Positions 43,224 through 51,065 of a DNA stretch of 64,000 bases are shown piece after piece. The stretch lies in assembly GCA_964645775.1 (NCBI GenBank), contig CAZYBU010000016.1, positions 5,369 to 69,368 on the forward strand. Direction: 5' to 3'. The stretch comes from CAZYBU01 sp964645775 (GTDB lineage Bacteria > Spirochaetota > UBA4802 > UBA5550). The position numbers were made by a program, and so were the translations under genes. Numbering within the stretch: the stretch's first letter is position 1; every line of letters begins with the position of its first letter. The notes beneath the pieces were generated by a model. That model searched no databases. It saw only the letters and a list, made by a program, of their open reading frames with translations, and had not been told where the DNA came from.

Positions 43224-43475
43224 TCAGGTTCGGGACGCGATGGTATTGTAAATCCAGGCCAGCAGAGCGCCGCCGATAAATCCGTCGATAAAACCGATGA
43301 CCGCGCCAACGAATATCCCGGTGATACCCTCCGGGACCAGGCCGAAATAGAGCTGGTCAAAGAGATTATAGGGCACGGAGCCCAGTCCCCAGAGGTTAAT
43401 AACCGTCGCCCAGATCAGTACAATTGCTCCCAGAATACCTGTGGTAAAGGCGATCGCTTTGATATTAAGTTTCAT
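43224..43475 (-). CDS. Small two-helix membrane protein
   Basis: The protein has 83 residues from the ATG at 43475, which has GGGGGAAG upstream. Two hydrophobic segments (about 5-30 and 50-78) are separated by NLWGLGSVPYNLFDQLYFGL. The second is Gly-rich (GIFVGAVIGFIDGFIGGALLAWIYN). Similar small proteins are sometimes labelled holin-like, but nothing here shows a phage link. Function unknown. Confidence 0.65.
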   Translation of the reverse strand: MKLNIKAIAFTTGILGAIVLIWATVINLWGLGSVPYNLFDQLYFGLVPEGITGIFVGAVIGFIDGFIGGALLAWIYNTIASRT

Positions 43476-43546
43476 GTCTTCCCCCTGAATACAAAAGGTT
43501 ATTGTATTCAAGATAGGGAAAGGGGGAAGGCAGGTCAAGCCGGGAT

Positions 43547-43930
43547 CTATCCTGAAGCGATTGAGAAGAGGGTCAGGGCCATCTGGGGGAGGGATAACAA
43601 CAGGGTCCCCAGGAGAATCACTTTGGAAACGGGAGTTGTGAATTCATCTCTTCCCCGGCGAATATGCCATGTATGGAAGAAGAAAGCGAAGAGTCCCCCG
43701 CCGGCCAACAGAAGGGATATGACCATGCCGGCCATGCTTCCCGACGAAACGAGGATAATGCCGTAGAGTATGAGGGCCACCAGGGGAATATGGATCAGCA
43801 TAAACCCGCCGGCACCCGCAGATTTCAGAAAAGGCATGAGGTTCCACTCCTGCCAGTATGCGGAGTCGATCTCGTGAACAATTAAAAAAGTGGCGTTGGC
43901 AAGGTATAAACAGACCAGTAATGCTTCCAT
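43547..43930 (-). CDS. Four-helix small membrane protein (DUF6713-like)
   Basis: The protein has 127 residues with four hydrophobic segments (about 3-20, 40-62, 65-88, 103-124). The motif VHEIDSAYWQEWNLMPF (about 18-34), with His and Glu at the end of the first helix, resembles a family of small membrane proteins labelled DUF6713. The chemistry is unknown. It stands apart from the glp operon upstream by about 130 bases. The start ATG at 43930 has GGAGTACCTCC-like sequence before it. Confidence 0.6.
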   Translation of the reverse strand: MEALLVCLYLANATFLIVHEIDSAYWQEWNLMPFLKSAGAGGFMLIHIPLVALILYGIILVSSGSMAGMVISLLLAGGGLFAFFFHTWHIRRGRDEFTTPVSKVILLGTLLLSLPQMALTLFSIASG

Positions 43931-44061
43931 GGAGGTACTCCGTTTGCTAAGATTTCATAATCAATAATAAAGAGTTTGATCACGCCAAGCATATCGGACA
44001 GATGCCTGACCGGACCGGTAGCGATTCTGCTGATTTCACGTTTTAAGCTGAATATCTTATC

Positions 44062-45078
44062 TCAGTCAAGCTGAATCCGGTCAAAGTTCTCATCCGAGAT
44101 TCTTCGTTCGCCCCGTTCTATCTCATGGATCATATCAGTCACCGACCTGTTTACCGGGACAGGTACGCCGAGCTCTTCTCCCCGTTTTGCGACATACCCG
44201 TTAAAGTACTCCACTTCTGTCTCCTTCCCGCGTTCAAGGGACTGGAGGCTGGAAGATCGGAGCCTGCGATACTTGATTCCCATAAGGCGTATGAGGCCGT
44301 GACGGAAAAAATCGGAGAAAAAGCCTTTTCCCCTCACAAAGCTGTAGTAGTTCAGTCGATTATAGGGTTCGATAGTTATCCCGGCCCTGTCAGCCACCGC
44401 CACCGCCTCCCGAATGATCTCGATAAAGAGCTCCCTTGCCTTCTTCATGGCGAGCATCTCACCGAGGGTGAGGCCGCAGAGGGCGCCGAGGGTCGTTATG
44501 CATGCGTTAATGATAAGCTTGGAGTAGAGGCTTCCTATCATATTTGTGGATGTTCGAGTCTCAACCACGGATGAGAGGCATTTCACCACGGCATCAAACC
44601 GGGGATGAGGCCGATTGTCGAGGGTCCCTACGATGAATTCGCCCGTGGAGGTCATGTCGTATTTTCCCGGCGCTGTCATGGTGGCTCCCCAGCCGACCAC
44701 GCATCCTATGGTCCTCTCCATTCCCACGATAGATGCGAGTTCCTCCTCGCAGAGACCGTTCTGGAGTGATACCACCGCGGTGTTTTTTTTCAGGTAGGGC
44801 ATCATGGCGCGTGTCGCTTCCGGCATGTCGGGCGCCTTTGTGACCAGGAGCACAATATCGAAATCTCCTTTCAGTTGTGAAGGTTTGGCGACGGCGTCCA
44901 TCCTGACCCGAAGGGTACCCCTGGCGCCTTCCATGAAGAGACCCTCTTCCCGGGCCGTACGCGCCACCTCTTCATACTTTGTAACGATGGTGACGTCATA
45001 CCCGGCTTCCCCGATGAGAATGGCCGTGATTCCTCCTATGGCCCCGGCCCCGACAACAGCGACACGTTCTTCTTTCAT
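44062..45078 (-). CDS. PanE/ApbA-like ketopantoate reductase family protein
   Basis: The protein has 338 residues. The NAD(P)-binding fold opens with VAVVGAGAIGGITAILIGEAGYDV (about 6-29). Family motifs VLLVTKAPDMPEA, VVSLQNGLCEEE (about 102) and the catalytic-region SLYSKLIINACITTLGALCG (about 183-202) are present. The family reduces 2-dehydropantoate to pantoate for coenzyme A, but many members act on other 2-oxoacids. Here the ATG overlaps the glpC stop (ATGA), making it the fourth gene of an anaerobic glycerol-3-phosphate operon. Its real substrate may therefore relate to triose metabolism; that is speculation. Confidence 0.82.
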   Translation of the reverse strand: MKEERVAVVGAGAIGGITAILIGEAGYDVTIVTKYEEVARTAREEGLFMEGARGTLRVRMDAVAKPSQLKGDFDIVLLVTKAPDMPEATRAMMPYLKKNTAVVSLQNGLCEEELASIVGMERTIGCVVGWGATMTAPGKYDMTSTGEFIVGTLDNRPHPRFDAVVKCLSSVVETRTSTNMIGSLYSKLIINACITTLGALCGLTLGEMLAMKKARELFIEIIREAVAVADRAGITIEPYNRLNYYSFVRGKGFFSDFFRHGLIRLMGIKYRRLRSSSLQSLERGKETEVEYFNGYVAKRGEELGVPVPVNRSVTDMIHEIERGERRISDENFDRIQLD

Positions 45079-46283
45079 TTTTCATCCTCCATGGCCATGG
45101 CGAGAAGATTGACAGGATGATAGACCCTGTAGGGAGTGAAGGTCTCGATCTGCCATTTGCAGGTGACGCAGTCAGTCACCACGGCCTCGGGTGTCGCCTT
45201 TTCGATAAGGTTAAAGAGGGACGAACCTATACTGTAGGAGATGTCAAAATATTCGTCCTTGAAACCGTAGGTCCCGCTGATGCCGCAGCACTCGGAATTG
45301 AGGACCACGAGATCGAGCCCCGGGATCATTTTAAGAATCTCCAGTGTATAGAGAACCCCTCCCATCCGTTCAAGGTGGCAGGGGGCGTGATAGGCTACTC
45401 TCATGGAGACAGGTTTCAGTTTAAGCCTGTTTTTTTTCTGAAGTTCACGGCTGAGAAAGGCAGTCACGTAGTCGATTCTTCCGGCGATGGAACTGTTGTC
45501 TATATCAAGAAAATTCGGGTACTCGTACTTCAGGGCGTAGGCGCCGCTGGAGCAGGTCAGGATGATCGGTTCATCCTTCTCCGTGGCCCGGTTAATATGG
45601 GCTATGTTCTTGCGGGCGTTGGATCGGGCCCGTTTCACGTCGCTGTTGGCTATGGCAGGGACTCCGCAGCATACCTGCTCGGGAAGACGGACTCCGATGC
45701 CCAGACGATTAAGCACGCGAACCAGATCGTTTCCCTGGGAATGGTCCATGGTATTGACGCTGCATCCGTGAAAGAAGAGGACCTGGCGGTCATATTTTTT
45801 CTGCTCCCGGACCTTCTCTTTAAAACGGGACCGGAAGGTCGTTCCCTCGAAGGAGGGGAAGGTCCGTTCCGAAGCCAGGCCGAGGAAGAGATCCATTAGG
45901 TATCGTACAAGCTTTCGCCGGGTCATGAAGTTCACGATCCAGGCGAAGGGGTTGAGAACCCGGCTCATGAAATCCATGCGCGAAAGCCAGAAATCCCGTA
46001 CCTTCATGCGGAAACCCTTGCGCACGTAGTTGTACTTGGCCTCCTGAATGATGTCCGCTATCTTAACGTCCGAGGGACAGACGATCTCGCACCGTTTACA
46101 GTTGGTACAGTACTTGAGGGAAGCGTCCACCAGTTCCGGGTTCTTGATGCGAAGCCGTTCCGCATCGGGCCCGGCCTGTTTCGGCCCCGGGAAGAGGGGT
46201 GTGACCCGGGCCACGGGACAGTATATGGTACAGACCGTGCATTTTATGCAGTGGTCGAAACTGATATTCTCCAGGGTAATCAT
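45075..46283 (-). CDS. glpC: Anaerobic glycerol-3-phosphate dehydrogenase subunit C
   Basis: GlpC is the membrane-associated iron-sulfur subunit that passes electrons from GlpAB to the quinone pool. The protein has 402 residues. It carries two ferredoxin motifs, CIKCTVCTIYCPV (about 13-25) and CTNCKRCEIVCPSD (about 58-71). It also has the CCG-type cysteine blocks: HGCSVNTMDHSQGN (about 168), QVCCGVPAI (about 198), CHLERMGG and SECCGISGTYGFK (about 330-342). The start overlaps the glpB stop and the stop overlaps the panE-like start. Confidence 0.93.
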   Translation of the reverse strand: MITLENISFDHCIKCTVCTIYCPVARVTPLFPGPKQAGPDAERLRIKNPELVDASLKYCTNCKRCEIVCPSDVKIADIIQEAKYNYVRKGFRMKVRDFWLSRMDFMSRVLNPFAWIVNFMTRRKLVRYLMDLFLGLASERTFPSFEGTTFRSRFKEKVREQKKYDRQVLFFHGCSVNTMDHSQGNDLVRVLNRLGIGVRLPEQVCCGVPAIANSDVKRARSNARKNIAHINRATEKDEPIILTCSSGAYALKYEYPNFLDIDNSSIAGRIDYVTAFLSRELQKKNRLKLKPVSMRVAYHAPCHLERMGGVLYTLEILKMIPGLDLVVLNSECCGISGTYGFKDEYFDISYSIGSSLFNLIEKATPEAVVTDCVTCKWQIETFTPYRVYHPVNLLAMAMEDEK

Positions 46284-47590
46284 GATTTCCTTTTCCTTAC
46301 CCCTGTCAGGGACCGGATGATCTGGTCCGCCGCGTAGTAGCCGGTGGAAAGCGCGACACCTCCTCCCGATGCCTCGGCGACGGGATTATATCCTCCCAGT
46401 ATAGAGCCGACCGCGAAGAGGTTCTTGACGACTTTTCCGTCACCTGTCCTGGGATGAAGCCTGCCGTCCGTTTTCACGCCGTATTCCAAAAAAGGGTGGC
46501 CCCCCTCAGTGAAGAATCGCTCACTGTACCAGAGGCTCCTTTCCTCCGGGGCGTTTGTGATAAGGTCGAAGACCGGTTCGGTTATGGAGTGCGGGCCGGC
46601 CCGGAGACCGTTGCTGAAAAAGCTCCCGGTTGCCAGCACGTAATATCGGGCGTTGTGGCCCTCCCGGCCGTAGAGACGGGTGTGAATCTCTTTCACTTCC
46701 TGTTTTGAAATATTACCCCCTGTCACGCTGTCTCCCAGGGAGAACTCCCCGCCCAGGTTCATAAAACGGCTCCTCAGGGACTCATCCAGGCGAAGGCCCG
46801 GGATGGAGGGTGGAAGGCCGGGAAGTTCCATGATGTAGAGTCCGGTCATCTCTTCCAGTTTTCGGTGGATCACCTGGTATTTGACTATTGAGATGAAGGC
46901 GGGCAGGGTGACGATGTCGGCCTTGCCTGCCTGTCTTTTGATCTCCTCGGCTATACGGGGAAGAAACCTGTCAGAATCGAATATGCGGGCCAGATCGATG
47001 GACCGGAATTCGTGAAGGTTCCGGTCCGTTTCCGCGTAATGGGGGAGATTGATGGTTCCGCTTGATATGTCATGCTTCTCCCAGTAAGGGTCCTTCTTCA
47101 TGTTCTCAAGGGTCAATCCGGCGAAATAATCCCTGTACCCTTCAAATTCGAGAATGCGTATAGAGGCTCCCTGGTCCAGCAGGTCGCAGAGTTCGGGACG
47201 AAAAACGCTTCGCTGGGAAAGATAGGTCGGTTTACGGACCCCCATGGCCGTGAAACGAAAGTGGTTGTCCTCTTTCCATGAATGAAGCTCGAAGCCTCCC
47301 TCCTGGGATGAGTCCTGGATATATTTAAGGGCCTTTTTTACGGTCTGTAGACCCACATGCGCGTAGGGATGGTCCTTCTTCTTTTCGATAAGTTTTGGTA
47401 TCGCTTCAAAGGGTCGCTTAACAACCTTTCCCCGGATGTCATAGCCGAGGAGATCGATAGATCCGGAAGAGAAGTGGAGGGAATTCATCCCTCCGGTGAT
47501 GATTACGGTCCTCAGGCCCTCCTCGGCGCATCGTATCCCGCAGATAAGGCCGGCCGGTCCTCCGCCCAGAATACAGACATCGTACTTCAT
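46280..47590 (-). CDS. glpB: Anaerobic glycerol-3-phosphate dehydrogenase subunit B
   Basis: GlpB is the flavoprotein subunit of the anaerobic dehydrogenase. The protein has 436 residues. The FAD-binding fold is at the N-terminus (DVCILGGGPAGLICGIRCAE, about 4-23), with TGGMNSLHFSSGSIDLLGY following, a GlpB hallmark. Later motifs are YVLATGSFFSNGL (about 318), GGHPFLEYGVKTDGRL and LFAVGSILGGYNPVAEASGGGVALSTG near the end. It overlaps glpA upstream and glpC downstream by four bases each (ATGA), showing tight coupling of the three subunits. Confidence 0.93.
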   Translation of the reverse strand: MKYDVCILGGGPAGLICGIRCAEEGLRTVIITGGMNSLHFSSGSIDLLGYDIRGKVVKRPFEAIPKLIEKKKDHPYAHVGLQTVKKALKYIQDSSQEGGFELHSWKEDNHFRFTAMGVRKPTYLSQRSVFRPELCDLLDQGASIRILEFEGYRDYFAGLTLENMKKDPYWEKHDISSGTINLPHYAETDRNLHEFRSIDLARIFDSDRFLPRIAEEIKRQAGKADIVTLPAFISIVKYQVIHRKLEEMTGLYIMELPGLPPSIPGLRLDESLRSRFMNLGGEFSLGDSVTGGNISKQEVKEIHTRLYGREGHNARYYVLATGSFFSNGLRAGPHSITEPVFDLITNAPEERSLWYSERFFTEGGHPFLEYGVKTDGRLHPRTGDGKVVKNLFAVGSILGGYNPVAEASGGGVALSTGYYAADQIIRSLTGVRKRKS

Positions 47591-49278
47591 TTCTTTCCGC
47601 TCCCGCTTTTCTTCCCGGAGGTTTTCTTCTTTCCTCTGGATGAAGCCGCGGATGAATCTTTACCGGGGGCCTCCATGAGGTCGCTCAGGCCGAAGAGATT
47701 GGCGTAAATCCAGTAGGTAAATTCCGATTCACGGAGACCGTCTCCCCATAGTACCGGTTTTATGCCGTGCCACCGTTCCTCCAAAAAGTTCTGGAGAAGC
47801 CTGGTCGGCTCCGTGGAACTTTCGGGACGGTATTCAGCAAAGAGACCGGCGGAACGGTAGGCGCAAAGCTCTCCCTGGCAGGGCCCCATGCCGATGCGGG
47901 TTCTTCTCCTGAGGTCTATGATATCGTGAACGTTAAGGTGTTTCAGGGCGTATTCAACTTCACCCTCTGTTACCATCTCACATTCGCAGATGAGCCTGTA
48001 GTTCTTCTTGTCTTTTTTCAGTATGTTCTTTACCCTCTGGCCGTGCCGGTAGAGGGTCGATCCGACCACGGAAGCGGGCAGGCCCGAGAACCGTTTCATG
48101 CTCTTCTGATGGGATATCGGCTCTTCCGAACCGGGAAGGGGATGGCGGTGAGTGGTGCAGGATGCCTTTATCCCCAGTTTGGACACGGCCAGGTCCGTGG
48201 TCATCTCGGCCATGAGACGGTAGGTCATGAGTTTGCCTCCCGAGATGGTGACGAATCCCTCCATGCCGTCCCGTTCCAGGTGATCGATGAGCACGATCCC
48301 ACGGGAGATGTCCCTTCCCTGGGTCTCGCCTGAAACGGCTACCAGGGGGCGCACGCCGCTGTAGGCCCGGAGGACACGGGTCTTCTTTACGTTCGGTATC
48401 AGCTTCTCCCCGTCTTCAAGGAGAACGTCTATCTCATCGTTGTCGATACGATAATTATCTATGTCCGCGTAATCCATCGGTCGGGAGGTGGTCCCGATGA
48501 GGGAGACGGTGTCCCCCGGAACGATGATATCGCCGTCCGCGGGCATGCGGCAGCGGTTGACCACCATGCCGTTTATCCGGTAATCGATGATCACCATGGC
48601 GCCCCGGGAGGGAAACATCTTTAATTCGATACCGGCCATTTCGCATATTTTCTGGCCCCATACCCCGGAAGCGTTTATGATAATGTCGGCCCGTATCTCG
48701 AAGCTTCCTTCGCGGTTACGGCAGACAACTCCAAGGGCACGGTTTCCTTTGACAATGATCTCCGTCACCGCCGTGTGGGTGAAAACGCTGGCTCCCTGCT
48801 CCGTGGCGTCAAGGATGTTCGAGGCGGTAAGCCTGAAGGGGTCAATAGTCCCGTCAGGAACGGTTATGGCCTTCAATATGTCCGGGTTACAGTTGGGCTC
48901 GATGGAAAGGGCCTTTTTGGGACTAATCTCCCGGGCGTCTATGTCCGATATGCGGCATCCTTCCATGAGCTTGTCGTGATAGGTGGGATCGTCCTCGGGA
49001 AGGGATACGAAAAGACCGCCGGTGTCTTCCACGCAGTGGCGCGCGATTTTTTTGAGTATACGGTTTTCCCGGATACATTCTCTCGCTGATTCCAGGTCCT
49101 TAACGGCGTACCGGCCTCCGGAGTGCAACAGGCCGTGGTTTCTTCCGGTTGTCCCGGAGGCTATGTCTTTCTCTTCGACGAGAATAGCCTTTATGCCCCG
49201 CAGGGAGAGATCGCGAAGGGTGCCGGCCCCGGTCGCTCCTCCTCCGATGACTACGGCGTCGGTTTTAATCCGTTTCAT
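47587..49278 (-). CDS. glpA: Anaerobic glycerol-3-phosphate dehydrogenase subunit A
   Basis: GlpA is the catalytic FAD subunit oxidising sn-glycerol-3-phosphate to dihydroxyacetone phosphate. The protein has 563 residues from the ATG at 49278, which gives the family opening MKRIKTDAVVIGGGATGAGT. A start up to 21 bases earlier is possible, and no ribosome site is strong. Motifs: VEEKDIASGTTGRNHGLLHSG (about 33-53), then a C-terminal BFD-like [2Fe-2S] domain with CECEMVTEGEVEYAL and GMGPCQGELC (about 430-480). The protein ends in an unusual Lys/Ser-rich tail (SRGKKKTSGKKSGSGKK). It is the first gene of the minus-strand operon glpABC-panE-like. Confidence 0.93.
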   Translation of the reverse strand: MKRIKTDAVVIGGGATGAGTLRDLSLRGIKAILVEEKDIASGTTGRNHGLLHSGGRYAVKDLESARECIRENRILKKIARHCVEDTGGLFVSLPEDDPTYHDKLMEGCRISDIDAREISPKKALSIEPNCNPDILKAITVPDGTIDPFRLTASNILDATEQGASVFTHTAVTEIIVKGNRALGVVCRNREGSFEIRADIIINASGVWGQKICEMAGIELKMFPSRGAMVIIDYRINGMVVNRCRMPADGDIIVPGDTVSLIGTTSRPMDYADIDNYRIDNDEIDVLLEDGEKLIPNVKKTRVLRAYSGVRPLVAVSGETQGRDISRGIVLIDHLERDGMEGFVTISGGKLMTYRLMAEMTTDLAVSKLGIKASCTTHRHPLPGSEEPISHQKSMKRFSGLPASVVGSTLYRHGQRVKNILKKDKKNYRLICECEMVTEGEVEYALKHLNVHDIIDLRRRTRIGMGPCQGELCAYRSAGLFAEYRPESSTEPTRLLQNFLEERWHGIKPVLWGDGLRESEFTYWIYANLFGLSDLMEAPGKDSSAASSRGKKKTSGKKSGSGKK

Positions 49279-49372
49279 GATAGCATCGTCGCCCATCAAA
49301 GCGCTATGTCAACATCTTTTGACGGACCGCATAAACATTGACAGCCTGAAATGTCCGGTAGAGAATATCACT

Positions 49373-50275
49373 ATGGGAAGGGAATATCCATCCTACCTCT
49401 CTCTTTACGAATCGGGGGAACTACGGAAGCGAATCGACGCCCTGAAGGAGAAGATGGAGAGCTGTACCCTCTGTCCCCGCAGGTGCGGTTCCCGAAGGTT
49501 CGAGGGAGAAAGAGGTGAGTGCGGAAGCGGATATCTTCCCCGGGTCGCCTCATGGCACGCCCATCACGGCGAAGAACGGCCTCTCTCCGGGCGAAGGGGT
49601 TCAGGGACCATTTTCTTCTCGGGATGCAATCTCCACTGTGTCTTCTGCCAGAACTGCGATATCTCCCAGGAGGGGTATGGCCGGGAGATAAGCAGCGAGG
49701 AACTCGCCCGGGTCATGGTAAACCTCCAGGAGAGGGGATGTCATAACATCAATCTCGTGACACCCACTCATATCTCCTATCCGGCCCTCCGGGCCCTTGA
49801 CCTTGCCGTGCCGATGGGGCTGCGACTCCCCCTTGTTTACAACACCGGAGGCTACGAGGAACCGGATGTTATCCGCCTCCTGGACGGGATAGTGGACATC
49901 TACATGCCGGACATGAAGTACATGGACAGCGAACGGGCCCGGGAACTATCCGACGCCCCCGACTACGTGGAGAAGGCCATGGCCTCCCTGAGGGTCATGC
50001 ATGACCAGGTAGGCGACCTGGAGGTGGGGCAGGATGGCGTTGCCCTCCGGGGTCTCCTTGTGCGACACCTCATGCTGCCGGGACAGGAGGAGGATACGGA
50101 CCGGGTTATCGATTTTTGCTATTCCATCTCTCCCCGTACCTGCATCAATGTCATGGATCAGTACAGGCCCGCCTACCGGTCCCGGCACTATCCCGGCATG
50201 GGGCGCCATGTGGACCTGGAGTCCCACCGCCGTGCCCTGGAGAAGGCGAGGAGACTGGGACTTCGTATCTGCTGA
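49373..50275 (+). CDS. Radical SAM protein of the pyruvate formate-lyase activase type
   Basis: The protein has 300 residues from the ATG at 49373. The radical SAM cluster motif CNLHCVFCQNCDIS (CxxxCxxC, about 84) is intact, and the GG-like NTGGYEEPDVIRLLDG (about 162) follows. A Cys-rich N-terminal segment, CTLCPRRCGSRRFEGERGEC (about 30-49), fits the PflA-like COG1313 group. These enzymes make glycyl radicals or act in small modification systems; no glycyl radical enzyme is adjacent, so the target is unknown. The gene is divergent from glpA with about 94 bases between starts. Confidence 0.88.
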   Translation: MGREYPSYLSLYESGELRKRIDALKEKMESCTLCPRRCGSRRFEGERGECGSGYLPRVASWHAHHGEERPLSGRRGSGTIFFSGCNLHCVFCQNCDISQEGYGREISSEELARVMVNLQERGCHNINLVTPTHISYPALRALDLAVPMGLRLPLVYNTGGYEEPDVIRLLDGIVDIYMPDMKYMDSERARELSDAPDYVEKAMASLRVMHDQVGDLEVGQDGVALRGLLVRHLMLPGQEEDTDRVIDFCYSISPRTCINVMDQYRPAYRSRHYPGMGRHVDLESHRRALEKARRLGLRIC

Positions 50276-50321
50276 AAGGGGATAGTAATGTCATTCGAAA
50301 CCTGAAGGGGAGAACCCGGTC

Positions 50322-50492
50322 CTACTCCCTCTTACCCAGGAGCCTGTCCCGTATGTATCGTTCCTCGTCTGAATAGACTTTTTCCGAGAAATCGACGATC
50401 TCCTCGAGCCAGGTAAGCTTCTCCGCAGGGGTAAGTTTCATGTACTCGATGATCTTTTCCCGTTCCAGGGTATATCGGAATTTATCACTCAT
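50322..50492 (-). CDS. Small protein coupled to a nucleotidyltransferase
   Basis: The protein has 56 residues from the ATG at 50492, which overlaps the nucleotidyltransferase stop by eight bases. The sequence is charged and helical (LEREKIIEYMKLTPAEKLTWLEEIVDF, with the central KLTPAEKLTWLEE recurring beside such nucleotidyltransferases). It could be an antitoxin-like or cofactor partner. There is no DNA-binding motif that I can see. Confidence 0.7.
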   Translation of the reverse strand: MSDKFRYTLEREKIIEYMKLTPAEKLTWLEEIVDFSEKVYSDEERYIRDRLLGKRE

Positions 50493-50988
50493 GGAATTCT
50501 TCCCTGATTTTTTTTGCCTCTTCCAGTAAAGCCGCATCGCTCAGGTCCTGTTCCCTGCCGCTGCTTCGTTTGAGAAGGATGAGGTCGTCTATTGACAGTA
50601 TGGGAACATTTACATCCTCTACCTGGAGCAAACGCGCTCTCTCCATGATTTCTTCAAACTCCAGCGGATAGTCGATGATGATATCGACTACCCGCTGGTT
50701 CTTCTCACTGTGATAAAAGGAGAAGGCTTTCATGTTCTTTTCCCGGATCCAGCTCTCCCTGACGAAAGGATCAGCCAGGTCCAGGGGATTCACAGGAATA
50801 CGCGGAAGGTAGCCGATTTCCCCGAGCAGGGAACTCATCCTGTCAATATTGTCCAGTTCCATGGAAATGACAATATCCAGGTCCATGGTAACCCGCGGTA
50901 CGCCGTGAAGATTGACAGCCAGTCCTCCCACGATACAGTACTCAATCTTCTCTTCTGAAAATCTTTTCAATACATCGAAGTAGTACAT
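50485..50988 (-). CDS. MNT/AbiEii-type nucleotidyltransferase
   Basis: The protein has 167 residues from the ATG at 50988. The nucleotidyltransferase signature is GGLAVNLHGVPRVTMDLDIVI (about 22-42), with Gly-Gly and the paired Asp in DLDI. Later VVDIIIDYPLEFEEIM carries a third acidic residue candidate, and VPILSIDDLILLKRSSGREQDLSD (about 128-151) is typical of DUF6036-like proteins. The domain type occurs in toxin-antitoxin and abortive infection systems (AbiEii, MenT), where it nucleotidylates tRNA or proteins. With the 56-residue partner this could be such a module. Function is inferred only. Confidence 0.8.
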   Translation of the reverse strand: MYYFDVLKRFSEEKIEYCIVGGLAVNLHGVPRVTMDLDIVISMELDNIDRMSSLLGEIGYLPRIPVNPLDLADPFVRESWIREKNMKAFSFYHSEKNQRVVDIIIDYPLEFEEIMERARLLQVEDVNVPILSIDDLILLKRSSGREQDLSDAALLEEAKKIREEFHE

Positions 50989-51065
50989 ACCCAATGTATT
51001 GGATGTTCCGCGGGAAAAGGTCAAGCCGGTTTTACCGTCAGGCGGAAACCGACCCGGCACATCTA

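Noticed and set aside
43224..43475. Phage holin
   Set aside because: Only two hydrophobic segments are visible; there is no lysis gene or phage gene nearby, so the label is not supported.
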